The position numbers were made by a program, and so were the translations under genes. From G963675935 sp963803125 (GTDB taxonomy: Bacteria; Planctomycetota; Planctomycetia; Pirellulales; Thermoguttaceae): 64,000 nucleotides of DNA. The notes below the pieces were generated by a model. That model was not told the DNA's origin, ran no database searches, and saw only the letters and a program-made list of their open reading frames with translations. The stretch lies in the NCBI GenBank assembly GCA_963803125.1, contig CAWDLR010000001.1, forward strand, positions 62,001 to 126,000. Direction: 5' to 3'. Positions 36,664 through 45,619 of this stretch are shown in pieces (position 1 is the first letter of the stretch; the number at the start of each line of letters is the position of its first letter).

Positions 36664-39278
36664 CTACCCGCCGCCATCGGCTTTTCGCTCGGCGTTTTCG
36701 GCGGTTCTTGCGGCGCCGTTGTCGAACGCGGGGCAACAGCGGCAGATCGACGCGGACCCGGGTTCCCCGGCCCGGGGCGGCATCGATGTCGGCAGTGCCG
36801 CCGAGGACTTCGGCCCGCTGGCGGATTCCCTGCAAGCCGTAATGGCCGGAGCCGACCTGGGCGGGATCGAAGCCGATGCCGCAATCGCGGACTTCGACTT
36901 GCACGCGGTCGCCGCTGCGTGCCAGTTCGACGCGGATCTTCTCGCTCTGACTGTAGCGGCAGGCATTGGTCAGGCATTCCTGCACAATGCGGAACAGCGC
37001 GCTCTCCAGCGGCGGGGCGAGCCGCTCGAACGGGTCGGGATAGACGAACTCGATCTGCGGGCCGCCCCGCTGCCGCTGCTCGGCGATGAGATAGTCGAGG
37101 GCATCGACCACGCCCGACTCTTCCAGGACGGGCGGGCGGAGGCCGCTGATCAGGCGGCGGGCTTCGGCCATCGCCTCGCGCAACAGGCGGAGGGCCTCGT
37201 CGAACATCTCCGCCGCCGCCTCGGGATCGCGGTCGCGGAGCGGCTCGACCGATTGGAATTTATAGACCGCGCCGACCAATTGTTGGGCCAGGCCGTCGTG
37301 GATTTCGTAGGCGACGAGTTTTCGTTCCCGCTCGTGCATGTTGAGCATGGTTTGCAGCAGCCGCCGCTCGGCGTTGAGCGCTTCTTCCGCCTGCTTGTGT
37401 TCGGTGACGTCGCGTCCTTCGGGAATCAGGAAGACCACCTTGCCGCTTTCGTCTTTGACCGGCTTGAGCGAGAAATCGATCCAGTGGAGTTCGCCGTTTG
37501 CGGCGCGGTGCGTCGTTTCCATGCGGACGAACTCTCCCTGAGCCGCTCGTTTCACGGCTTGCCGCAGCCGTTGCTGCAACGCCGGCGAGTGGGACCACCA
37601 GGGCGTCTCCCAAAACGGCATATTGAGCACGGCGGCCGCGGCGACGCCGGCAAACTCCAGGGAGGATTGGTTCGCCTCGACCAGCGTGCCGTCGGGCGTC
37701 AATAAGCCGATGAACTGGAAAGACTGATTGAAAATGGCGCTAAGCTTCTGTTCCTCCTCCCGCAACTTCTGCTCGAGCCGCCTGCGCTCGGTGATGTCGC
37801 GAGCGACACCGAGCATGACCCGTTGCCCGCCGGACTCCAAAGCAGTCAGCCGGATTTCCACCGGATTGGTGGCGCCATCCTTGCGGCGGTGGACACCCTC
37901 GAAGCTCACCGGGTATTCTTCCAGGGGAAGATCCGCGTATCGCGCCAGCTTCTTGGGAATGAAGTCCGGATCAACGTCGGCAATCGTCATCGACAGTAGC
38001 TCTTCGCGCGTATAGCCAAGGCTCTCGCAGGCGCGCTGGTTGACGTCCAGAATTCTCGTGTCTGCGCGGGCGTGGAGGATGATCGTATCGCCGGCATTGT
38101 CAACCAGCCGCCGAAATCGCTGCTCGCTTTCGCGCAGTTCGCGCGTGCGCTGGGCAACCGTCCTCTCGATGCGAGCCGTGCGTCCGCTCAGCGACCAGAG
38201 ATACGCGACCAACAGAGCGGTGATCGACAGGCCGCAAAGAAAAATCGCGGCCGGTCCCCAGGTGCGGTATCGCGCCAAGTAACTCTCTATCGGAGTGCAA
38301 ACAATCTGCCAGCGGCCGTCGGCAACCAAAAGCTCGCTTGGAAATCGGATGTCGGCCGGGGTGCGATCGGCGATCGTCGACCCCGGACGGCTGCGGAGGC
38401 GAGCGGGCCGCCGGAAGCTATAGCTATAGCTCTTGCCGCCCCAATTGGATGGAGAGGCGATCGACACGTCGATGCCGATTACCGGCGTCAACTCCAGCGC
38501 CGACTCGACGATGGCCCTGATGTCGAACAATCCGAAGACGAAACCCGCGGGGGCGGGCTGGTCGGCTGGGCGTTTGACGTGTTCCGAAGTCTCGTCCTGC
38601 GCGGGCATCACTACGTATACCAGCGGATGCCCCGCGCCGTCCGTTTCTATGCGGTCGCACAGGCCGGCAGTCGGGCGACCGGTCGCCGTGGTCCGTTGCA
38701 AGGCTTCGCGATACGTCGGATTCGAGCTGATGTCGAAACCGAAGAACCGTCGGTTCTGACTGGCGGGCTCGATGAAGAGGATCGGCCAATACTCGGCCCT
38801 GGGCCGAGCGGGGACGAAGCCGCCCTGTTGGTCTCGTTCACTAATCCGGTAATTGGTTATTCCTTCGCTGCGGACGAACTGCTCTTGGGCTTGGCGTTGG
38901 CCGGCCAGAATGTGCGGCGCCCAGCCGACGGCCGCGATTCCCGAGTGTTTGTCGAGAAGCTTCGTCGCAAACGTGTGAAACTCGTGGCGCTCAACCAACT
39001 CGGAACCGGCGTAGTAGACCGCCAGCATGTTGACATCGTTCAACTGCTCCGTCACCGCCCGCTGGATCAGGTCGACGCGGCGGGCCGCATCGTAGCGGAA
39101 CTGGGCCTCGGCCAGGCGTTGTTCCTGATTCGCTGAGCAGCCAGGAAAACACGAGAGAAAGAACGACGCCCAGCAGGGCGACGACCAGGCTCAGCAACAG
39201 ACGACTCCACTCCCATCCAGGCAGGCGATTCTCGCCCCGCAGCCGCGCATCATCGTGGTTCCGCGTCTGCTCCTCCAT
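36664..39278 (-). CDS. CHASE-PAS-PAS histidine kinase (HisKA_3 type), two frame breaks
   Basis: N-terminal helix (WSRLLLSLVVALLGVVLSLV), CHASE-like sensor (VTEQLNDVNMLAVYYAGSEL), second helix (WGPAAIFLCGLSITALLVAY), two PAS domains (NAGDTIILHARADTRILDVN, FIGLLTPDGTLVEANQSSLE), HisKA_3 H-box (HERERKLVAYEIHDGLAQQL) and HATPase N/G boxes (ECLTNACRYSQ, DCGIGFDP, HYGLQGIRQRAEVLGG). Near 39130 removing one G restores SESEQRLAEAQF. Near 36738 the read frame would otherwise run antisense into nnrE to 36263; a change in cccc gives a short tail ending at 36664. HisKA_3 kinases pair with NarL-type regulators; none is adjacent. Confidence 0.85.
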
Positions 39279-39428
39279 TCCAGCCTCGCCGAGGTCAAGG
39301 GGGGTATCTTATTCTACCCATCTCTACTAGCATGATACCCTTTTCGCGGCGCAAGTCAATTACGCCGGGCAGGGGGCCACGGGGGGGAATTTGCCGCAAG
39401 GCGGAATGTGGCGGTCGCGCGGAATCTG
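39279..39428. other. Short intergenic region
   Basis: No gene. It carries the kinase promoter on the minus strand and has no clear element. Confidence 0.4.
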
Positions 39429-40379
39429 CTACCGCCGTATCGCTTCGGAGAAGAGCGGATCGTTGCGGTGCAGGTAGGCTAGGTAATTCACCCGCGCGCG
39501 AAGCCGCGTCTCGGCGAACGACCCGTGGTGCTCGATCAACCCCAGATCGTAGGCCAGTTCATCGGACAGTCCCGGCAGCAGCACTCGATAGTCGTAGGGC
39601 ACCTCGCGGGGCTTGAGATGATTCACGTGATTGCGGATGTTGGTCGTGCAGTTGTTCGTCAACGTGTCGTAGAACTCCGGTGAACCGGCCAATTTGTTGA
39701 CGCGGCGCATCACGTCGGCGAACAGTTCCCGCGCCTGCTCGGGCGTGGCCGTCGAGCGGTAGAGATAGACGTCCGAGCGGTCGCAGGTGACCCGCTTCTG
39801 AATCACGTCGCGCTCGCTGGCCACGACGTAGATCAGTTCGTATTGGCGAAAAAATCCCCCGACGGCGCTGAACTTCTGGCCGCGCTCCTTGCGGATTTCC
39901 ACCGACACCGCCAGGTGCTCGCCATCCAAGAAGCCGAAACTGAGCATGGTGTGGCCCAGGCTCGGCATGTCATTGAACGGCACGACGATGAAATCCACCG
40001 AGGCGAGGTCGGCAAGGTCAAAGGTCCGATCGTAATAGGACAGGCTGAAGTCGCCCTCGCTCCGCCAGCGGCAATCGCGGATATTGCGGACGGTCACTTT
40101 GTCGCCATCGAAATCGGCCACGGCCAGTTTCGCTTGTTCCGGGGTCCAGTCGCGGTCGTTCGTAGGAACCAGCGGCCTGAGCAGATCGGGGTTGAGCGTC
40201 AGCGTGGGGAACATCGCCTCTTGCGGCGCTGCCCGCTGAGGTGCTGCCGGTGTCGCTGGCGGCGGTTCCGGAATGGCCTGGCAGCCGGAGAGGAGCGCAA
40301 CTGCCAGAATCGGGCCGCGACAACGGGCGGCTAACCCCAGTCTTCGACGCGGTGATGTAGAAATGCGAGGCGTGGGCAT
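39429..40379 (-). CDS. DUF4105 periplasmic lipoprotein
   Basis: 316 residues with lipobox ALLSGC near residue 33, then the DUF4105/Lnb N-terminal domain: DFIVVPFNDMPSLGHTMLSF, SVEIRKERGQKFSAVGGFF, and TLTNNCTTNIRNH, which contains the conserved Asn-Cys of this papain-like-fold family. Role: outer-membrane or periplasmic, function unproven. Transcribed away from aroC. Confidence 0.88.
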   Translation of the reverse strand: MPTPRISTSPRRRLGLAARCRGPILAVALLSGCQAIPEPPPATPAAPQRAAPQEAMFPTLTLNPDLLRPLVPTNDRDWTPEQAKLAVADFDGDKVTVRNIRDCRWRSEGDFSLSYYDRTFDLADLASVDFIVVPFNDMPSLGHTMLSFGFLDGEHLAVSVEIRKERGQKFSAVGGFFRQYELIYVVASERDVIQKRVTCDRSDVYLYRSTATPEQARELFADVMRRVNKLAGSPEFYDTLTNNCTTNIRNHVNHLKPREVPYDYRVLLPGLSDELAYDLGLIEHHGSFAETRLRARVNYLAYLHRNDPLFSEAIRR

Positions 40380-40518
40380 TGTGGGCAGTTTTACCCTCGG
40401 CCGGTTGGCCCACCGCGGACGTTCTATGACGAGAATAGACGCTATTAACGCGAAAACTCGTTTTCCGCAAGAGGAACCGCTCTATCCCCACTAGGGAGGT
40501 TTGGGTAGAATCGGCAAC
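40380..40518. promoter_or_regulatory. Divergent promoter region between DUF4105 and aroC
   Basis: 139 bases separate divergent starts, so both promoters must lie here. The aroC side has a GGGAGG motif at about 40494-40499, rather far (20 bases) from its ATG. No operator was recognised. Confidence 0.45.
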
Positions 40519-41739
40519 ATGTTGCACTACCATACCGCCGGCGAGTCGCACGGCAAAGCACTGCTGACGCTGGTCAACGGCTTTCCCGCCGGGGTCGAAA
40601 TCCGCGCCGAGCCAATCGACGCCGAGCTGCGCCGCCGGCAGAAGGGATACGGCCGCGGCGGTCGGCAGCAGCTCGAAGCGGACCATGTCGAAATCCTCAG
40701 CGGCCTCTGGCACGGCACGACGATCGGCAGCCCGATCTCCCTGCTGGTCCGCAACAACGACTACAAGATCGAGCGGATGGAGGATCTCGCCTGTCCGCGG
40801 CCGGGACACGGCGACCTGAACGGCTCGATCAAGTACCTCGGTTCGATCCGCGGCGTCTTGGAACGGGCCAGCGCCCGCGAGACCACCGCGCGGATCGGGG
40901 CCGGCGGCCTGGCCAAGCAGTTGCTCGCCCATTTCGGCATCGAGGTCTTCGCCTATGTGACCGGCATCGGGCCGATCAACGTCGCCGCCAACCCGGGAAC
41001 GCTCGAACAGCAGCGGTTACTCCGCGATCAGAGCGAACTCTACACCCTCGATCCCAACCAAGACGCCCACATCAAGGCCCTGATCGATCGCACCCGCGAA
41101 CAAGGCGACACGCTCGGCGGGCTGATCGAATGCCGCGCCGAGGGCGTCCCCTTCGGCCTTGGCTCGCACACGCAATGGGATCGCAAACTCAGCGGCCGAC
41201 TTGCCCAAGCCGTGATGTCGATTCAGGCAATCAAGGGGGTCGAAATCGGGCTGGGTTTTCAGGCCACCCGCCGCCCGGGCTCTGAAGTCCACGACCCGAT
41301 CCGCTACGACCCGGCCCTAGTCGATACTACTTCGCTGGGATTCGTCCGTCCGACGAACAATGCCGGCGGACTCGAAGCCGGCATGTCGAACGCCCAGCCG
41401 ATCGTGCTCCGCGCCGCAATGAAACCGATCAATACGCTCGCCCAGCCGTTGGAGTCGGTGCGGCTGGAAACCAAGCAGCCCGAGTCGGCCTCGTACGAAC
41501 GCAGCGACGTCTGCGCAGTCCCGGCGGCAAGCTGCGTGGTCGAAAACGTAGTAGCCTTCGAGATTGCGCGGGCGATGGTCGATAAATTCGGCGGCGATAG
41601 TTTGGTGGAGATGCAGGGGCGGTGGAAGCTGTTCCATCAGATGGCGAGGGAGCATCTGGCAGGACAGGAGAACCCACCACAGAGACACGGAGGACACCGA
41701 GAGAATACAGCGGGGGAAGATGAGCAAACTGAAATATGA
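40519..41739 (+). CDS. aroC: Chorismate synthase
   Basis: About 406 residues. Motifs HYHTAGESHGKALL, CPRPGHGDLNGSIKY, SARETTARIGAGGLAKQ and GSEVHDPIRYD are diagnostic. It converts EPSP to chorismate, using reduced FMN, at the end of the shikimate pathway, consistent with trpE downstream. The last ~25 residues (ENPPQRHGGHRENTAGED) are read from a repeat flanking the GxxExxY cassette, so the original C-terminus was probably shorter. Confidence 0.95.
   Translation: MLHYHTAGESHGKALLTLVNGFPAGVEIRAEPIDAELRRRQKGYGRGGRQQLEADHVEILSGLWHGTTIGSPISLLVRNNDYKIERMEDLACPRPGHGDLNGSIKYLGSIRGVLERASARETTARIGAGGLAKQLLAHFGIEVFAYVTGIGPINVAANPGTLEQQRLLRDQSELYTLDPNQDAHIKALIDRTREQGDTLGGLIECRAEGVPFGLGSHTQWDRKLSGRLAQAVMSIQAIKGVEIGLGFQATRRPGSEVHDPIRYDPALVDTTSLGFVRPTNNAGGLEAGMSNAQPIVLRAAMKPINTLAQPLESVRLETKQPESASYERSDVCAVPAASCVVENVVAFEIARAMVDKFGGDSLVEMQGRWKLFHQMAREHLAGQENPPQRHGGHRENTAGEDEQTEI
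41668..41701. repeat. Left inverted repeat of the GxxExxY cassette
   Basis: gagaacccaccacagagacacggaggacaccgag-type sequence (34 bases) whose imperfect reverse complement is at 42133-42167. Confidence 0.8.
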
Positions 41740-42099
41740 AGAACTGACGGAGGCAATTATCGGCGCGGCCATTGACGTGCATAAACAACTGGGCCGGGAT
41801 TGATGGAGTCGGCCTACGAGGAATGCCTCTGCTATGAGTTGAGTGTTCGTGGAATGGTGTTTCAGAGGCAGGTTTCTTTGCCGGTCCAGTACAAGAAAGT
41901 TAAACTCGATTGCGGTTACCAAATGGACGTTGTCGTTGAAGACACGGTAATCCTCGAACTCAAGGCCGTAGAACAGATCCTCCCCCTGCATGAAGCTCAA
42001 TTGATAACGTACCTGAAGTTGAGTCAGAAGCCCGTTGGCCTTCTCATCAACTTCAATGTGCCTGTATTGAAAGATGGTATCATTCGACGTGTAAACTGA
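41720..42099 (+). CDS. GxxExxY-family protein, frameshifted
   Basis: First frame gives MSKLKYEELTEAIIGAAIDV then HKQLG; second frame gives LMESAYEECLCYELSVRG and VVVEDTVILELKAVEQILPL, then HEAQLITYLKLSQKPVGLLI. The family signature GxxExxY is formed at the junction (GPGLMESAYEE) if one C is added at about 41797. The C-terminal half resembles a PD-(D/E)xK-like nuclease core, but catalytic activity is unproven. Restored length is about 126 residues. Confidence 0.85.
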
Positions 42100-42132
42100 T
42101 CTGACCCTTTGTCCTCTTATCTGTCCTCTTAT

Positions 42133-42167
42133 CTCCGTGCCCTCCGTGTCTCCGTGGTTCGTTCCTC
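42133..42167. repeat. Right inverted repeat of the GxxExxY cassette
   Basis: Contains ctccgtgccctccgtgtctc, then cgtggttcgttcctc. It mirrors 41668-41701 with a few mismatches. Confidence 0.8.
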
Positions 42168-42183
42168 TTCTTAGTGAACAAGG

Positions 42184-43512
42184 ATGTTCCAACTCCACGA
42201 CAAAACCCGGCGACGGATCGCCCTGGCGGCCTTTGTGTTGGCCGGACTGCTTCCGCTATTGTTGACGGCCGGCTGGTGCGTCGAGCGGCATCTGCCAGGC
42301 TGCGTGCGGGCGGAGGCGGATGCGCTGGGGCGGCAATTGGGACTGGCCGTCAAGCTTGAAGCGGTTCGCCATCTGCGGCCCGGCGTCGTGCTCTATGACG
42401 GCATCGAATTGGCCGATCCGGAGACCGGGCAGACGATGCTCCGCAGCCGTTGCTTGGAGGTCGCCTGGCGGCGGCGCGCCGACTCGCAGGGACAGATTCG
42501 ACCGACGCTTTGCGTGATCGCCTCGCAGCCGGAGGTTGAAATGTCGCAGATCGGCGCGGCATGGCGATGGTTGCAGCGGCTGCTGGAGAATCCGCCCGAC
42601 CGCTTGCTCGCCAATGCGCAAATCTCGGCCGACGCCGTCACCTTGCAGGCCGAGGGGCGATCGCAGACGATGAGCGATGTGGCCGCTCTGTTGGAGACGC
42701 TGCCCGGCCGCAGCAGTGCGCAGATCGACTTCTGCCTGGCCGGCGTCAAGACGCAGGAGCCGGCGTGGATGCGCATGGTCCGCAACCGCGAGGTCTCGCC
42801 GCCCGCCAGCCGCTTCGAGCTATCGACCGGCGACGGCGAATTGCCGTGCAGCGTGCTCGCTCTGGTGGTCGATGAACTCAAATCGCTCGGGCCGCATTGC
42901 CGCTTTCACGGGCTGGTCTGGGCCAGCGAGACGCCGGACGGTTGGGAAGGGGAGGTCGCCGGGCAGTTGGCCGAATTGGACCTGGGCAGTTTGATTAGCG
43001 AGCATTTCCCGCATCGGCTTAGCGGCGTCGGCCGGGCGACGATCGCATCGTCCCGTTTCCACCGCGGCCGGCTGGAGGAGTGCTGCGGAGTGATTGCCGC
43101 CGAGGGCGGCAAGATCAGCCGTTCGCTGCTTGTGGCCGCCAACGAGCGATTGGGGCTCGTGCTCGGCCCCGCGCCGATTCCGCCGGGCGACCGCGTGCCG
43201 TATGAGGAGTTGGCGATGTCGATCGTGCTGGATGCCAATGGTCTGCGGCTTCGCGGCCTATGCACTACGGCCGAGCCGGGCACGATCCTCAGCGACGGCC
43301 GCAACCGGCTCTTGGGCGAGCCGCCGCGGGGTTCGCAGCCTGTGGCGGCGCTGGTGCAGGCGCTCGTGCCCGAGAGCGTCGTGCAGGTGCCGGCCTGCCG
43401 CCAGGCCGATTGGCTGCTGCATCACTTGCCGGTCCCCGAGGCGGTACCGCCCGGCGGCGAAGCAGTTCTACCGACCGCCCGCCTGCATCTGCCGGATCAG
43501 TTGCAGCGTTAA
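42184..43512 (+). CDS. Membrane-anchored protein of unknown function
   Basis: 442 residues. One N-terminal membrane helix (IALAAFVLAGLLPLLLTAGW), then a long extracytoplasmic region with AsmA-like character: repeated beta-strand patterns such as HLRPGVVLYDGIELADPETG and ELDLGSLISEHFPHRLSGVG. Sequence similarity to AsmA/DUF3971-type proteins is only a guess. No enzymatic motif was recognised. Confidence 0.7.
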   Translation: MFQLHDKTRRRIALAAFVLAGLLPLLLTAGWCVERHLPGCVRAEADALGRQLGLAVKLEAVRHLRPGVVLYDGIELADPETGQTMLRSRCLEVAWRRRADSQGQIRPTLCVIASQPEVEMSQIGAAWRWLQRLLENPPDRLLANAQISADAVTLQAEGRSQTMSDVAALLETLPGRSSAQIDFCLAGVKTQEPAWMRMVRNREVSPPASRFELSTGDGELPCSVLALVVDELKSLGPHCRFHGLVWASETPDGWEGEVAGQLAELDLGSLISEHFPHRLSGVGRATIASSRFHRGRLEECCGVIAAEGGKISRSLLVAANERLGLVLGPAPIPPGDRVPYEELAMSIVLDANGLRLRGLCTTAEPGTILSDGRNRLLGEPPRGSQPVAALVQALVPESVVQVPACRQADWLLHHLPVPEAVPPGGEAVLPTARLHLPDQLQR

Positions 43513-43688
43513 TTACGGTATCGATCGCGACCGCGAAACCGCAAGCGGCTTAGATGCCGTTTCACGACCCGTAGGTTATGCTTCAGCATAACAAGAACCA
43601 GGCTGTTATGCTGAAGCATAACCTACGCGTTTGCTGGTTGTGCAACAGTTCGCAGCGACGGAGCGGCGTGCGGTCTGCTGTCTTGGCC
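43513..43688. repeat. Spacer with AAACCGC and TTATGCT palindromes
   Basis: 43533-43550 is a GCGAAACCGCAAGCGG copy. 43570-43627 is a 58-base palindrome (cgtaggttatgcttcagcat / atgctgaagcataacctacg). It lies between the convergent 3' ends of two genes and could serve as a bidirectional terminator. Confidence 0.85.
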
Positions 43689-44771
43689 TCAGTTATGTTC
43701 CGCCCCGCCGCCGTTGCCGTTCTCTTTGTTGAGATACCGCCGCAGATAGCGGGCCCGCTCGATGTTGCGGTCGGTGGTGTCCATCTCGCCGCCGGTGAGC
43801 TTTTGCAGGTGGGCCGGCTGCGTGCGGATGAACAGTTCGTTGACGGCCGGGATGTTCAACTCGCGGATCAGCCCGAGGTTCACCCCCATCCGCACGCTTG
43901 AAAGCAGGTGCATCGTCTCCTCGGAACTGATTGTCTGCGCCGTCCGCAGAATGCCGTAGGCGCGGCTGACGCGGTCGTGCAGGTTCTCGTGGCTCTCCTT
44001 CACCAGAAACTCGCGGGCCTGACGCTCGTAGTCGATAATCACCGGTACGATGTCACTCACCTGTCGGATCAACTCCGACTCGGCGCGGCCCAAGGTAATT
44101 TGGTTGCTGATCTGGTAGAAATCGCCCATCGCCTGCGAGCCTTCGCCGTAGAGGCCGCGGACCGCCAGGCTGATCTTCTGCAGGCTGCGAAAGACCTTGT
44201 CGATCTGGCGGGTAATCACCAGGGCCGGCAGGTGCAGCATCACGCTCACTCGCATGCCGGTGCCGACGTTGGTGGGGCAGGCGGTCAGGTAGCCCAGTTT
44301 CTCGTGGAAGGCGTAGGCCACCTTCTCCTCGATCAGGTCGTCGATGCGGTTGACCTGCTCCCAGACGCTGTTGAGATCCAGCCCGCTCTGCATCACCTGG
44401 ATCCGCAGGTGGTCCTCTTCGTTGACCATCAGGCTGAACTTCTCGCGGCAGTCGATGGCCACGGCGCGGGCGGTCTGCCCCTCGGCGTGCTCGCGGCTGA
44501 TCAGGTGCCGCTCGACGAGGAACTGGCGATCGACTTTTTCCAATTTCGACAGATCGACATAGAGCAATTCGTTCTCCGCCGCCACCCGCTCGACCCGCTC
44601 GTGCAGGATCTTCTCGATGCGGGCGAGGTCCTGCGCGGTGGCGCGATTGATGAAGGGGAAATCGGCCAGGTTCCGCGCCAGCCGCACGCGGCTGCTGATA
44701 ACGATGTCGGACTCGGGGCCTTCGCCTCGCAGCCACTCGCCGCTACGGTTGGTCAGGTCGTCCAGTTGCAC
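43689..44771 (-). CDS. mcsB: Protein-arginine kinase McsB
   Basis: 360 residues, typical length. Guanidino-kinase fold with SSRVRLARNLADFPF, the catalytic Cys region ACPTNVGTGMRVSVMLHLPA and GLYGEGSQAMGDFYQISNQ. McsB phosphorylates arginines, marking proteins for ClpCP in Firmicutes. Its adaptor mcsA lies 4 bases upstream in the same direction. No ctsR or clpC is visible, so regulation in this lineage is open. Confidence 0.95.
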   Translation of the reverse strand: MQLDDLTNRSGEWLRGEGPESDIVISSRVRLARNLADFPFINRATAQDLARIEKILHERVERVAAENELLYVDLSKLEKVDRQFLVERHLISREHAEGQTARAVAIDCREKFSLMVNEEDHLRIQVMQSGLDLNSVWEQVNRIDDLIEEKVAYAFHEKLGYLTACPTNVGTGMRVSVMLHLPALVITRQIDKVFRSLQKISLAVRGLYGEGSQAMGDFYQISNQITLGRAESELIRQVSDIVPVIIDYERQAREFLVKESHENLHDRVSRAYGILRTAQTISSEETMHLLSSVRMGVNLGLIRELNIPAVNELFIRTQPAHLQKLTGGEMDTTDRNIERARYLRRYLNKENGNGGGAEHN

Positions 44772-44775
44772 GGCG

Positions 44776-45279
44776 TCAACTCCCCTCGCTCTCGATGCGT
44801 TGGATTTCGTCCCGCAATTCGCTGGCCCGTTCGTAGTGCTCCTCGTCGATCGCCTCTTTCATCTCGCGGCGGAGGCGGATCAACTGCGTGCGGCCTTCGC
44901 TGCCGCCGTTGTGCCGCGGCCGCTTGCCGACGTGCTCCAACTCGCCGTGAATGTTGATGATCAGCGGCTGCAACTGTCGCTCGAAGCAGACGTAATCGTG
45001 GGGGCAGCCCAGCCGGCCCTGGCTGCGGAACTCGTAGAAGGTGATGCCGCAGACCGGGCAGGCCTGCTGATCCAAGTTGGCCAACTCCTCGGCCGTCTGC
45101 CCGATCGCCATCTGCTGCGCCAACGCCGCCGCCATCGTGGCCACCGGCGTCGGCTCGTTCGACGAGGCCGTAAGATACTGCCGGGCATGGTCTTCGCAGA
45201 GGTGCAATTCCTGCGGTTTGCCCCCGGTCAGTTCCGTGATGTGGAACGTCGCCTGCTTGTCGCACTGCTGGCACTTCAT
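44776..45279 (-). CDS. mcsA: McsA-like adaptor with zinc motifs and UVR domain
   Basis: 167 residues. CxxC pairs (MKCQQCDKQATFHI; LCEDHARQYL; ACPVCGITFYEFRSQGRLGC) and a C-terminal UVR motif (LRREMKEAIDEEHYERASEL). McsA activates McsB. The start at 45279 is chosen by family alignment; longer frames upstream contain repeat sequence. Confidence 0.93.
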   Translation of the reverse strand: MKCQQCDKQATFHITELTGGKPQELHLCEDHARQYLTASSNEPTPVATMAAALAQQMAIGQTAEELANLDQQACPVCGITFYEFRSQGRLGCPHDYVCFERQLQPLIINIHGELEHVGKRPRHNGGSEGRTQLIRLRREMKEAIDEEHYERASELRDEIQRIESEGS

Positions 45280-45619
45280 CGTTGCGTCGCCTCTCCCCTC
45301 TTCCTTAACGATTCTATCAGCCACCCCCCTCATGTCAAGGATAACCCATCTTGACAGGCGGTGGCAAGCGCATTGCGTCGCCAGTAGCCGTTTGTCCGCG
45401 CCCCGCCCACGTTGGGCCGCGTCCTGTTGGGGTGGCAGTACAACTGCCACCCCATGTGTCGTTTAGCCGCGCCCCGCAGGGAAACAGGCGTGACAACCGC
45501 CGCCCATGTTTAGCCGCGCCCCGCAGGGAAGCGATCGAATCGCCGGAAACCTCCCGCCCGCCGCTAATTGTCGCCATCCGATTAGCACGCTAAGCTAGTA
45601 GTATCGCTCCCTCACGTCA
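45280..45619. repeat. Repeat-rich spacer between mcsA and trpE
   Basis: Holds a 25-base palindrome at 45429-45453 (ggggtggcagtacaactgcc..), nearly identical to 17110-17134, and two direct copies of gtttagccgcgccccgcagg (about 45461-45483 and 45509-45531) that resemble half-elements of the GTTTAGC family. Divergent promoters for mcsA and trpE must be in this 340-base gap. Confidence 0.85.
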
